Shown here piece after piece: positions 51,002 to 59,440 of a DNA stretch of 64,000 nt. The notes below the pieces were generated by a model, which was not told the DNA's origin, did no database searches, and worked only from the letters and a program-made list of their open reading frames with translations. Made by a program: the position numbers and the translations under genes. This stretch comes from Nonomuraea pusilla (GTDB lineage Bacteria; Actinomycetota; Actinomycetes; Streptosporangiales; Streptosporangiaceae): NCBI RefSeq assembly GCF_900109355.1, contig NZ_FOBF01000005.1, positions 310,001-374,000 of the forward strand, in the 5' to 3' direction. Position 1 is the stretch's first letter. Each line of letters begins with the position of its first letter.

Positions 51002-51613
51002 TCACTCGGCCAGGTGCCCCCGCACGACCGACAACTCCACCAACTCCAGCGCGTACGCGCCGAGCGACGGCGAGCCCTCCTCGATGACCCGCACCTTCTC
51101 CCTCACCTGGCCGGCCCTCACCTTGAACAGCGGCCACGTCCCGCCTTCGTTGTGGTGGTTGGCCAGGATCGGGGCGAACCGGTCGAGGGCCTTGGCGAAG
51201 CGGGCCTCCGGCGTCTCCCGCGCCTCGAACTCGTCCCACAGCGCGCGCATCCAGGCGCCCTGCGCCGGCGGCAGCATGCCGAACAGCCGGTCCGCGGCGG
51301 CGCGCTCGGCCGTCTCCTGCACGGCCACCGCCTCCGGGTCGTAGATGAAGGTGTCGCCGGCGTCGATCTCGACCAGGTCGTGCACCAGGAGCATGGCCAC
51401 CACCCGTTGGATGTCGGTGCCCGGAGGCGCGTGCTCGCCGAAGACCATCGCCAACATGCCGACGTACCAGGAGTGCTCGGCGTCGTTCTCCCGTCGCGAG
51501 CCGTCGATCAGATGGTTGCGGCGGATGACCCGCTTCAACTTGTCGATCTCGATGGCGAAGGCGATCTGGGCGTTCAGGCGATCCTCTTGCGGCACGATAG
51601 TCACGCGCGACAC
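51002..51613 (-). CDS. HD-domain hydrolase, YfbR/HDDC2-like
   Basis: This 203-residue HD-superfamily metal hydrolase has the first His region in RRENDAEHSWYVGMLAMV, the HD pair in LLVHDLVEIDAGD and the later Asp in ALDRFAPIL. This layout is that of HDDC2/YfbR 5'-deoxynucleotidases, which dephosphorylate dNMPs. GTG 51613 lies 15 bases after the stop of the molybdopterin oxidoreductase gene and shares its transcript direction. Its relation to that enzyme is unclear. Confidence 0.87.
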   Translation of the reverse strand: MSRVTIVPQEDRLNAQIAFAIEIDKLKRVIRRNHLIDGSRRENDAEHSWYVGMLAMVFGEHAPPGTDIQRVVAMLLVHDLVEIDAGDTFIYDPEAVAVQETAERAAADRLFGMLPPAQGAWMRALWDEFEARETPEARFAKALDRFAPILANHHNEGGTWPLFKVRAGQVREKVRVIEEGSPSLGAYALELVELSVVRGHLAE

Positions 51614-51628
51614 CTTAATGTGCGCTGA

Positions 51629-53812
51629 TCACACCGTTGGCGAAATCGTCACCGGAACCCCGTTGAACACTGCGTTACCGGACGGAACGTCCACGGTCGT
51701 CTCGTCGGTGAGATCGTTCACGCTGACCCCCGCGTGAGCCGCCGCCACCCGCTGCCCGCCGCCCGCGTGACCCCAGCCGTGCGGCAGGCTGACGACCCCC
51801 GGCATGATCGCGTCCGTCGGCTCCACGGGCACCGTGACCTGCCCCTTCGCCGAACGCACCACGGCCTCGCCGCCCAGGCCGAGCCGCGCGGCGTCGGCCG
51901 GGTTGATCTGCAACGTGCACCTGTTGCCGCCGCCCACCAGCGGGCCGACGTTGTGCATCCAGCTGTTGTTCGAACGCAGGTGCCGCCTGCCGATCAGCAC
52001 CATCTCGGGCGGCTCCGCCTCCAGCCCCGCACGCAGCCGCTCCACGTCGTCGAGGAGCCGCGGCGGCGCCAGCTCCACCCGGCCAGAGGCCGTCCTCAGC
52101 ACCTCGGGCAGCCGGGGCTCCAGCGGGCCCAGGTCCAGGCCGTGCGGGTGGTCCAGCAGCGTGCGCAGCGTCAGGTCGCCCCCGCCCGACCACGAGCCGT
52201 ACGGGCCGAGCCTCAGCATCAGGTCCAGCCTGCGCTCGCCGCCCGTGGCGCCCTCCAGCTCCACGCGCAGCTCACCCGGGTCGCGCCCCTCGACGCCCGA
52301 CCCCGGCGTGCGGACCGCCTTGTCCAGCAGCTGCCCGATGACGAACTCGTCCAGGTCGTCCGCGTCGCCCTCCAGCCCCGACGCGAGCATCGCCAGCCCG
52401 GCCAGGATCTGCGACTCCGACGGCCGCCCCGCGAGCGGCAGCGCCGGCGGCGAGTACCTGGCGTAGTTGCGCACCGCGAAACCGAGCAGCGCGAAGTCGA
52501 AATGGCCCGACTGCAGCACCCGCGGCGGCGGCAGGATCACGTCCGCGTGCCGTGTCGTCTCGTTGAGGTACGGATCCACGCTCACCATGAAGTCGAGCCG
52601 CCCCAGCGCGCCGTCCAGCCGCGCCCCGTTCGGGGCCGACAGCACCGGGTTGCCCGCGACCGTCAGCAGGAACCTCACCTGCCCCTCGCCCGGCGTCTCG
52701 ATCTCGTCGGCCAGCGTGGCCACGGGCAGCTCGCCGTTCGCCTCGGGCAGGCCCCGCACCCGGCTGCGCCACCGGCCCACCGCGTACGTGCGCCGGCCCG
52801 CCGCGAACTCCGTGGCCGGCTTGGGGAACATCGCGCCGCCCGGCCTGTCGAGGTTGCCGGTGAGCACGTTCAGCACGTCCACCAGCCACTGCGCCAGCGT
52901 GCCGAACTCGGCCGTGCAGGTGCCGATCCTCCCGTACACCGCCGCCGTCCGCGCCGCCGCCAGCTCCCGCGCCAGCCTGACCACCACGTCGGCCGGCACG
53001 CCGGCACGCCGGGCCACCGCCTCGGGCGGGAATTGCTTGGCCGCCTCGCGCACCTCGTCCAGGCCGTTGACCTCGTGCGACGGCGTCACCAGGTCCTCGG
53101 CGAACAGCGTGTGCACCATGCCGAACAGCAGGTAGGCGTCCGTGCCCGGCCGGACGAACACGTGCTCGTCGGCGAGCGCGGCCGTACGGGTGCGGCGCGG
53201 GTCGACCACCACCAGCCGCCCGCCTCGCCGGCGCAGCGCCTTCAGCCGGCCGGGGAAGTCGGGGGCGGTGCACAGGGAGCCGTTCGACTCCAGGGGGTTC
53301 GCGCCGAGCATGAGCAGGTGGTCGGTGCGGTCGAGGTCCGGCACCGCGACCGCCAGCGGGTGCCCGAACATCAGGCCGCTCGCCACGTGCTTCGGCATCT
53401 GGTCGGCGGTGCTGGCGGAGAACACGTTGCGGGTGCCCAGCGCCTTGATCAGGGGGGTGGCGTACAGGGCGCCCGCCATGGTGTGGGCGTTCGGGTTGCC
53501 CAGGTAGACGCCGACGGCGCCGCGTCCGTGCCGGGCGGTGACCTCGTCCAGGCCGCGCCTGACGGCGGCGAACGCCTCCTCCCAGCTCGCCGCGCGCCAC
53601 CCGGCACGCTCCTTGAGCAGGGGCTCGCGCAGCCGGTCCGGGTCCTCGTCGAGGCGGCCCAGACTCGCCCCCTTGGGGCAGATGAACCCCTTGCTGAACG
53701 GGTCGTCCCTGTCGCCGCGCACGCCGGTGACGTGCCCGGCGTCGTCGAGCGTGAGCGTCAGGCCGCAGACGGCCTCGCAGAGCGGACAGGTACGGTGCAC
53801 GGTCGACGCCAT
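51629..53812 (-). CDS. molybdopterin-dependent oxidoreductase
   Basis: This 727-residue enzyme of the DMSO-reductase superfamily has an N-terminal [4Fe-4S] motif C-x2-C-x3-C in TCPLCEAVCG and the fourth Cys in GFICPKG. It has the bis-MGD domains (GVYLGNPNAHTMAG, LLMLGANPLESNGS, VVVDPRRTRTA, VYGRIGTCTAEFG) and a C-terminal molybdopterin-dinucleotide domain (IGRRHLRSNNSWMHN, VSLPHGWGH). There is no Tat signal, so it is cytosolic. ATG 53812. It resembles formate dehydrogenase or nitrate-reductase-like catalytic subunits without partner subunits; the Rieske protein downstream might serve as electron partner. Confidence 0.92.
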   Translation of the reverse strand: MASTVHRTCPLCEAVCGLTLTLDDAGHVTGVRGDRDDPFSKGFICPKGASLGRLDEDPDRLREPLLKERAGWRAASWEEAFAAVRRGLDEVTARHGRGAVGVYLGNPNAHTMAGALYATPLIKALGTRNVFSASTADQMPKHVASGLMFGHPLAVAVPDLDRTDHLLMLGANPLESNGSLCTAPDFPGRLKALRRRGGRLVVVDPRRTRTAALADEHVFVRPGTDAYLLFGMVHTLFAEDLVTPSHEVNGLDEVREAAKQFPPEAVARRAGVPADVVVRLARELAAARTAAVYGRIGTCTAEFGTLAQWLVDVLNVLTGNLDRPGGAMFPKPATEFAAGRRTYAVGRWRSRVRGLPEANGELPVATLADEIETPGEGQVRFLLTVAGNPVLSAPNGARLDGALGRLDFMVSVDPYLNETTRHADVILPPPRVLQSGHFDFALLGFAVRNYARYSPPALPLAGRPSESQILAGLAMLASGLEGDADDLDEFVIGQLLDKAVRTPGSGVEGRDPGELRVELEGATGGERRLDLMLRLGPYGSWSGGGDLTLRTLLDHPHGLDLGPLEPRLPEVLRTASGRVELAPPRLLDDVERLRAGLEAEPPEMVLIGRRHLRSNNSWMHNVGPLVGGGNRCTLQINPADAARLGLGGEAVVRSAKGQVTVPVEPTDAIMPGVVSLPHGWGHAGGGQRVAAAHAGVSVNDLTDETTVDVPSGNAVFNGVPVTISPTV

Positions 53813-53973
53813 CGCGACTCCTGAGTTCGCCGGATGAACTCATCTTGGCCGCTTCCCGGCGCGCGGGAAAGCCCCGGAGCCCCCGCGGTCTCCGAGGCTT
53901 CCTGCTGGGGAGCGCAGGAGTGACTCCCCAGGTCCAACGCCGTGAACGGCGGACCTTCCCTGGGAAGAGCCGT

Positions 53974-54630
53974 TCAGGCGGCGATCCCGACGGCCTGCGG
54001 CACGGGCAGATCAGGCGGCTCCTCAAGGTCCGCGCGGAGCGGGATCCAGTCCCGGCGGCCGTAGAGCCGTTCCAGGCCAGGGGCCGCCGTGCCGGGCGCC
54101 TCGTCCCGACGGACGACCTCCACCAGCACCAGGTGGGCCCACCTGCGGTGCCGGTACACCGCGGCGCTCCTGGCCCAGCACGCGGCCGCGATCTCCTCCG
54201 CGTACGCCTCGAACTCCTCGGCGCTGATCCCCGCCCGCGTCATGATCAGCGCCTTCTCGCCCGCCCTGGACGGCGTGATCCAGAGCACCAGCGGGATGCG
54301 CCCCGCCCTCGTGTGCATCGTGGTCTCCAGGCACACCCGCTGGATGCGGTGCCTCGACACCACGCACCGGACGTGGGACAGCACCCAGGCGCGTCCCGCC
54401 CTGGTGGCGGCCGGGGCGGAGATCGCGCTGCTCAGCAGTGCGAACGGGATCCACCGCCCCTCCTCCACGGCGGCGACCACGGTGAGCGTGAACAGCGTCA
54501 GCAGCGCGACGAGCATCAGCTCGCTCCGGTACCGCCACAGCCTGACCAGCGGCCCGCCACGACGGGCCGAGGGGAGGTCCTCGGTGGCGGGGTAGATCTG
54601 GTTGCGCGGATTGCGCGGGTTCCTCGACAC
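53974..54630 (-). CDS. hypothetical membrane protein
   Basis: This 218-residue protein has a basic N-terminus (RNPRNPRNQIYPATEDL), two adjacent membrane helices at about 37-75 (SELMLVALLTLFTLTVVAA, then WIPFALLSSAI) and a soluble part with a beta-alpha pattern (CLETTMHTRAGRIPLVLWIT, EFEAYAEEIAAACWARSAAV). Similar proteins occur in actinomycete integrative conjugative elements, but I cannot name the family. GTG 54630 starts 1 base after the stop of the small upstream gene, so they are coupled. Confidence 0.7.
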   Translation of the reverse strand: MSRNPRNPRNQIYPATEDLPSARRGGPLVRLWRYRSELMLVALLTLFTLTVVAAVEEGRWIPFALLSSAISAPAATRAGRAWVLSHVRCVVSRHRIQRVCLETTMHTRAGRIPLVLWITPSRAGEKALIMTRAGISAEEFEAYAEEIAAACWARSAAVYRHRRWAHLVLVEVVRRDEAPGTAAPGLERLYGRRDWIPLRADLEEPPDLPVPQAVGIAA

Positions 54631-54631
54631 G

Positions 54632-54847
54632 TCAGGACACCTCCTCGGGCACGGGTGGACGCTTCCTGAGCTGGTCGAGTCGCGGGTCGCGGTAGGCGCG
54701 CGCGCCGAAGCCCGTCCTGGTCACGACCCACCCTCGGTAGAGGGCGAACTCGTCGGGCTCCATGCAGATCTCGCGGTCCGCCCAGGCGATCAGTTCCCGG
54801 ATACGGGACTTGATTCGGCTGAGCCCCTTGGTACCTTGTGAGTACAC
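54632..54847 (-). CDS. small hypothetical protein (71 aa)
   Basis: GTG 54847 encodes a basic protein: (M)YSQGTKGLSRIKSRIREL, then AWADREICMEPDEFALYRGW and a C-terminal AYRDPRLDQLRKRPP. It has no signal or membrane segment. Stop and next start are separated by one base, so it is translated together with the membrane protein gene. Longer readings upstream lack a start with a ribosome-binding site. Family not recognised. Confidence 0.6.
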   Translation of the reverse strand: MYSQGTKGLSRIKSRIRELIAWADREICMEPDEFALYRGWVVTRTGFGARAYRDPRLDQLRKRPPVPEEVS

Positions 54848-55274
54848 AGAAGACCCCTTTCGCGGCATTTCTAGAGGTGGCTTCTTTCGCTGGACCGCAG
54901 GCTGACGACCGGTTTCTCCGCAGGGTGGCAGCCCATATGCGGGCAAACGCGGTGGTCGGCCTCGGTCCGGCATTCCGGGGTGCGTTCCGGGGCGCTCGGA
55001 TGAGCGAAAATCGCGGCGTTCGTCAGGCGAATGCGTGGTCCTTCCGGCAAGCGGCCTCCCTGGTGTGCGTGTTCGATTCCGGGACGGCGACGTTGCCGGC
55101 GGTGCGGCCCTCGCTGGGACGCGCGACGCGAGAAGGAAGGCCCGGTGTGTACGGCCGTCTGGTCATGCCGGCCTCCCTGTCACTCGGTGACCCTCCTGGC
55201 CTTGATGGTCTCTCCGCGTGATGAATGCTGCAATACTTTCAGCAAGAGAAGATTTCGTTTTCTTCGCACGTACC

Positions 55275-55289
55275 CGTGCAACTTGCACG
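55275..55289. promoter_or_regulatory. palindromic operator candidate, copy 1
   Basis: CGTGCAACTTGCACG, with 7-base arms around a single C. It shares the 11-base core TGCAACTTGCA with copy 2, 97 bases downstream. Confidence 0.5.
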
Positions 55290-55373
55290 AGAACTGTCAC
55301 CCTTTGGCCATGTTTCCTGGCGTACGTACCTGTTCGGTCACGCTCGGGAGGCAATCTCTGCCGCGAGTGCCGA

Positions 55374-55393
55374 TGCAACTTGCAGTGTAAGAT
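55374..55393 (+). promoter_or_regulatory. palindromic operator candidate, copy 2, with -10 element
   Basis: TGCAACTTGCA at 55374-55384 is followed by TAAGAT at 55388-55393. Binding here would block the presumed promoter of the XRE gene, suggesting autorepression. Confidence 0.5.
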
Positions 55394-55470
55394 TGGGCGA
55401 ACGGCCCGAAAGCCGGGCACTCTACGACCCCTTCGGCTACACCGCATTCCCGACCAAGGAGAGTGGACGG

Positions 55471-56334
55471 GTGCCACCGCAGCAGGGCAGTCCGACGGTA
55501 CGCAGACTCCGGCTCGGCCAGGAGCTGCGCCTCCTCCGCGAACGCCGCAACCTCACAGGGGCCAAGGCCGCCGCCGAACTCGGCTGGTCGCCGAGCAAGG
55601 TGAGCCGCGTCGAGGCCGCCAAGACGATGCCCAGCGTCGACGACATCAAGGCGCTGGCCAAGCTCTACAAGCTCGACGAAGGGAAGGTCGACGAGCTCGT
55701 CGGCCTCCTGCGGGACGCTGAGCAGCGCGGCTGGTGGGAGGACTACGAGGACGCGCTTCCCCAGGAGTACACGAGGTTCCTCGGGCTGGAGGCGGAGGCC
55801 ACGTACCAGCGCAACTGGGAGCCGCAGCTGGTGCCCGGCCTGTTCCAGACCGAGGAGTACGCCAGGGAGGTCATCCTGGCGACCCGCGGCATCGCCCGCA
55901 TCACCCACAGCGGCGTGCGCAGTCGCGTCGAGGCCCGGCTCGACCGGCAGCGGCGCGTCCTGCACCGTCCCGACCCCGGCCAGATGAGCGTGGTGCTCGA
56001 CGAGTCCGCCCTCATGCGGCGCTTCGGTGAGCCGTCGGTGATGCGTGCCCAGATGGAACACCTTCTGGAGGTGTCGCACCTCGCGCACGTGAGCGTGCGG
56101 GTGCTGCCCTTGGAATCGTTGCACCCAATCAATACCGGAGCTTTCATTCACCTGAAGTTCACCGGATTCGACGATGTCGTATATCTTGAGCAGTTGTATA
56201 CTGCTCACTTCGTCGAAGATCTCGAACGAGTGGCCGGATACGAAACAGCGTTCGATCACATCAGGTCGAAGGCGTTGGACGAGGACGAATCCAGGGTCCT
56301 CGTCCAAAGCAAGGCCATGTCATGGCGGCGTTGA
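55471..56334 (+). CDS. XRE-family regulator with DUF5753 domain
   Basis: This 287-residue protein has an N-terminal helix-turn-helix (LGQELRLLRERRNLTGAKAA, then WSPSKVSRVEAAKTMPS) and a DUF5753 domain (about 100-280; YEDALPQEYTRFLGLEAEA, VPGLFQTEEYAREVI). Such WhiJ-like regulators occur in dozens of copies in actinomycetes, each next to a DUF397 gene, and control development or antibiotic genes. GTG 55471 has an AAGGAGAG site. A DUF397 gene follows 57 bases downstream, completing the pair. Confidence 0.92.
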   Translation: MPPQQGSPTVRRLRLGQELRLLRERRNLTGAKAAAELGWSPSKVSRVEAAKTMPSVDDIKALAKLYKLDEGKVDELVGLLRDAEQRGWWEDYEDALPQEYTRFLGLEAEATYQRNWEPQLVPGLFQTEEYAREVILATRGIARITHSGVRSRVEARLDRQRRVLHRPDPGQMSVVLDESALMRRFGEPSVMRAQMEHLLEVSHLAHVSVRVLPLESLHPINTGAFIHLKFTGFDDVVYLEQLYTAHFVEDLERVAGYETAFDHIRSKALDEDESRVLVQSKAMSWRR

Positions 56335-56391
56335 ACAAACGAGCACCACAACAAGGGGGCAACGAAGCCCCTTTACCCATTTGGGGAGAAA

Positions 56392-56616
56392 ATGTACAGG
56401 GAAACGACGACGGCGGCCTGGCGGAAGGCCAGCTTCTGCAACGGCGCATCGGCGTGCGTCGAGGTCGCACCCCTTGCCGACGGCACCATCGCGGTGCGCG
56501 ACAGCAAGGAGCAGGACGGTCCCGTCCTGGTGTTCACCCCGTCGGAGTGGGCGGCCTTCACAGCAGGCGTCCGCGAGGGTGAGTTCGACCTGGCCGCGCT
56601 GGTCGCGGGCGCATAG
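56392..56616 (+). CDS. DUF397 protein, partner of the XRE regulator
   Basis: This 74-residue protein shows the DUF397 pattern: WRKASFCNGASACVEVA, VAVRDSKEQDGPVLVFTP (read IAVRDSKEQDGPVLVFT here) and WAAFTAGVREGEFD. DUF397 proteins act with WhiJ-type regulators, possibly as antagonists. ATG 56392 has a GGGGAG site. A hairpin follows the stop directly. Confidence 0.93.
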   Translation: MYRETTTAAWRKASFCNGASACVEVAPLADGTIAVRDSKEQDGPVLVFTPSEWAAFTAGVREGEFDLAALVAGA

Positions 56617-56620
56617 GAGA

Positions 56621-56660
56621 AGCGGCCCTGCCGGTCGATGGCACAACGTCCAGGGCCGCT
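56621..56660 (+). terminator. terminator of the XRE-DUF397 unit
   Basis: A perfect 10-bp stem AGCGGCCCTG / CAGGGCCGCT with a 20-base loop, starting 5 bases after the DUF397 stop. Confidence 0.6.
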
Positions 56661-56957
56661 CCCCGGGAGGCGGTTCCCGCGCCTCCCTCCCGCTTTCCGC
56701 CGCCGTGAGACGGCCCGGCGGACGTCACCATGATGGCAACGCACAGCCAGATGATCAAGCTTTCCGGTAGGGCTCCTTTCCGCATCGCGCGACCGCCGGA
56801 AGGGCCGCCCGAGGCTGCCCGAGAATGCGTGCGCCGGCTCCGGCGGGCGTCTTTTCCCGTGGTGCGGGGAAACCGTCGCGCCCTGCCTCGCTGAACGGTT
56901 TTCCGGCCGCTCTTCTTTTTCCCCGGAAATGTTTTCGGCGCCGGGCCGTCCGGCGCG

Positions 56958-56991
56958 AAAAAAGGCCCGTCCCGGATTTCGGGAGCGGGCC
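56958..56991 (-). terminator. intrinsic terminator of the MFS gene
   Basis: On the minus strand a GC-rich stem of 11-12 bp with one bulge (GGCCCGCTCCCG / CGGGACGGGCC) is followed by six T. It lies about 45 bases past the MFS stop. Confidence 0.8.
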
Positions 56992-57035
56992 CTTCTCGTG
57001 CGCGGCGCGGGAAATCCCGGTTGGCGCTCCTCGTG

Positions 57036-58445
57036 TTATGCCGGCTGGGGGGTGCGGGTGCGGACGAGGAAGATGGAGCTGAGGCCGGCGAGGACGGCCA
57101 GGACGGCGAGGGCGAGGGCGGTCGTCATCGAGGCGGACGCCGAGTGGCCCTGGCTGAGCGAGATGAACAGCGTGCCCACCGTCGCCACCCCGATCACCTG
57201 GCCGAGCTGCATCACCGTCAGCAGCGCGCCGCTGGCGTCGGCGGCGTAGGCGTCGTCCACGTGCTGGGTCGCGATGTTGGTCACCGCCACCTGCACGCCG
57301 AGCCCGGCCCCGATGAGGGCGCTCATCAGCGCGTACGGCACGCCGCCCCCGGCGGCCAGGCCCAGGCCGAAGTAGGCGGGGGCGGCCACGACGTACCCGA
57401 ACGGCACCAGGCGGCGCTGGAGCGGGCCGGGCAGGCGCGGCCAGGCGAGGCCGACCACGGCGAAGGCGAGGGCGCAGGGGACGAGCATCATGCCGGAGGC
57501 GAGCGGCGACAGGTGCAGTTCGCCCTGCAGGTGCAGCGCGGACGTGAACAGGAACGCGCCCCAGGTGGCCGGGCCGAAGAGCAGCACGCCGAGGCCGGGC
57601 CGCATGCCGGGGGCGCGCAGCACGCGGGCGTCCACGAGGGGGCGTCCGCCCCTGGCGGTCACCCACCGCTCCACCCGTACGAACAGCGCGAACGCCACCA
57701 CGCTCAGCCCCATGCAGATCCAGCCCCACAGCGGCCAGCCGAGGTTGCGGCCCAGCACGAGCGGCACGACGAACAGCAGCACGGCGGCGGAGAGCGTCAC
57801 CAGGCCGAGAGGGTCGAGCCCGGTGCGGCCGCCGCCCTCGTCGCGGGGCAGCACCCGCATCCCGACGGCGAGCAGCAGCGCGCCGATCGGCACCAGCACC
57901 AGGAACACGACCCGCCATCCTGAGCCGAGCCCGAGCAGGATGCCGCCGAGAGCCTGCCCGACGACGATGCCGCCGCTCACCACCGCCGACCACAGTCCGA
58001 GCGCCCGGCCGCGCGCGGCGCCGTGGTAGTTGCGCTGGATCAACGTCATCACCTGCGGCATCATCAGGGCGGCCCCCGCGCCCTGAGCGAGGCGGAAGGC
58101 GATCAGCAAACCGGTGGAGGGCGCGAGGCCCGCGCCCAGGGTCGTCACGGTGAACAGGGCCAGCCCGGTCAGGAAGGCCCTGCGGTAGCCGAACAGGTCG
58201 CCGACCCTGGCGCCGGTGATCAAGAGGACTGCGTAGACAATGGTGTAGCCGGCCACGATCATCTGCAGTCCCGCGCCGGACGAGTGCAGGTCGGCCTCGA
58301 TGGTGGGAGTGGCCACGTTGACGATGTTGACGTTCAGGATGGCCAGGAACTGTCCCACGAGGATGATCGTCAGGAGCAGCCCGCTGGAGTCGGCCCTCTT
58401 CGGCTTCGTGGCCGCCCGAGGGGACATATCGGCTGTCTGGGTCAT
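57036..58445 (-). CDS. MFS drug:H+ antiporter, DHA2 (14-helix) type
   Basis: This 469-residue transporter has about 14 hydrophobic segments. Motif AILNVNIVNVATPTIEADL is the DHA2 N-terminal motif (usually LDxTIVNVALP), and ARVGDLFGYRRAFLTGL is the inter-helix 2-3 motif. DHA2 proteins export drugs or natural products with proton exchange. ATG 58445. It is divergent from a MmyB-type regulator across 102 bases holding a perfect palindrome, the usual arrangement of an efflux pump with its repressor. Confidence 0.92.
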   Translation of the reverse strand: MTQTADMSPRAATKPKRADSSGLLLTIILVGQFLAILNVNIVNVATPTIEADLHSSGAGLQMIVAGYTIVYAVLLITGARVGDLFGYRRAFLTGLALFTVTTLGAGLAPSTGLLIAFRLAQGAGAALMMPQVMTLIQRNYHGAARGRALGLWSAVVSGGIVVGQALGGILLGLGSGWRVVFLVLVPIGALLLAVGMRVLPRDEGGGRTGLDPLGLVTLSAAVLLFVVPLVLGRNLGWPLWGWICMGLSVVAFALFVRVERWVTARGGRPLVDARVLRAPGMRPGLGVLLFGPATWGAFLFTSALHLQGELHLSPLASGMMLVPCALAFAVVGLAWPRLPGPLQRRLVPFGYVVAAPAYFGLGLAAGGGVPYALMSALIGAGLGVQVAVTNIATQHVDDAYAADASGALLTVMQLGQVIGVATVGTLFISLSQGHSASASMTTALALAVLAVLAGLSSIFLVRTRTPQPA

Positions 58446-58466
58446 GTGACCATTCTGCGATCAATC

Positions 58467-58503
58467 CAGTACCAGTAACGAGAGCCTGCTTATACTGGTA
58501 CTG
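58467..58503. promoter_or_regulatory. operator palindrome between MFS and MmyB-type regulator genes
   Basis: CAGTACCAGTA (58467-58477) and its exact complement TACTGGTACTG (58493-58503) are separated by 15 bases. The right arm overlaps a TATACT -10-like element. It probably controls both divergent genes. Confidence 0.65.
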
Positions 58504-58547
58504 ATGCCACCTGGATACCTGACGGCCCATCGCCCACAGTTGAGGAC

Positions 58548-59372
58548 GTGACCGTGACAGAGGCCAAGCGCTCCGACCTGGCGGCGTTCCTGCGTTCGCG
58601 CCGCGCCCGCATCACCCCCGAGATGGTGGACCTCGCGCCGGGCCCCCGCAGGCGCACGCCGGGGCTGCGCCGCGAGGAGGTCGCCCAGCTCGCCGGCGTG
58701 GGCGTCACCTGGTACACCTGGCTGGAGCAGGGCCGTCCGATCAACGTCAGCGGGCAGGTGCTCGACGCCGTCTCGCGCACGCTGCGCCTCGACCACGCCG
58801 AGCGCAAGCACCTGTTCTGGCTGGCGGGCCAGGCGCTGCCGCCGGTGGCGGCCGACTCCGCGCGGGTGACCCCGGAGATGCAGGCCATCCTCGACCAGCT
58901 CGGCGGCATGCCGGCGACCGTCGGCAACTCCCGCTGCGACGCCCTGGCCTGGAACGCCGCGTACGCGGCGCTCTTCCCCGAGATCGCCGAGGCCCCCGAG
59001 GACGAGCGCAACACGCTCTGGCAGATGTTCGTGAAGGAGAGGTGGCGTACGACGCTGCTCAACCGCTGCTCGGAGCTGGCGCGCGCGGTCGCGGTCTTCC
59101 GCGGCTCCTACATCCGGCACGCCGACGACCCGGGCTGGCAGGACTTCGTCCGCCGGCTCTGCGGCGCGAGCGCCGACTTCGCGCAGCTGTGGGCGCGGCA
59201 GGACGTCGCCGAGCCGGGCCCCCGGGTGAAGGTCTACAAGCACGAGACCGAGGGGGAGATCAGGTTCAGCACGACGAGCTTCGCGGTCTCCGCGGCACCC
59301 GAGACCCGCATGATCGTCTACACCCCCCTGGACGACCGCACCCGGGAGGTTGTGTCCAAATTGATGGGATAG
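58548..59372 (+). CDS. XRE-family regulator, MmyB-like ligand domain
   Basis: This 274-residue protein starts with a helix-turn-helix (LAAFLRSRRARITPEMV, then LRREEVAQLAGVGVTWYTWL) and continues with the MmyB-like PAS-type domain (LDQLGGMPATVGNSRCDALA, WNAAYAALFPE), which binds fatty-acid-like ligands in known members. GTG 58548; a second GTG two codons later is possible. It is divergent from the DHA2 transporter and likely its repressor. Confidence 0.9.
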   Translation: MTVTEAKRSDLAAFLRSRRARITPEMVDLAPGPRRRTPGLRREEVAQLAGVGVTWYTWLEQGRPINVSGQVLDAVSRTLRLDHAERKHLFWLAGQALPPVAADSARVTPEMQAILDQLGGMPATVGNSRCDALAWNAAYAALFPEIAEAPEDERNTLWQMFVKERWRTTLLNRCSELARAVAVFRGSYIRHADDPGWQDFVRRLCGASADFAQLWARQDVAEPGPRVKVYKHETEGEIRFSTTSFAVSAAPETRMIVYTPLDDRTREVVSKLMG

Positions 59373-59440
59373 CGCGGTAATCTGCCCCAACATGGCATGC
59401 TCGATCCCTGAAAGTCAGGATCGAGTGGAATTGGCGGCAG

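Larger units (their letters stand above)
54848..55470. other. divergent intergenic region upstream of the XRE gene
   Basis: About 620 bases without a supported gene; lower GC from 55205. It contains two palindromes TGCAACTTGCA (55277-55287, 55374-55384). The second lies just before a TAAGAT -10-like element at 55388-55393. The first lies within a longer 15-base palindrome CGTGCAACTTGCACG. Confidence 0.6.

Noticed and set aside
51734..53824. 696-codon plus-strand frame opposite the molybdopterin oxidoreductase gene
   Set aside because: It is an antisense shadow; composition is Arg/Gln/His-rich and no motif is visible.
53974..54847. Mobile-element origin of the two hypothetical genes
   Set aside because: They resemble small genes of conjugative elements in style, but no integrase, replication, TraB or attachment site is visible, so it stays a guess.
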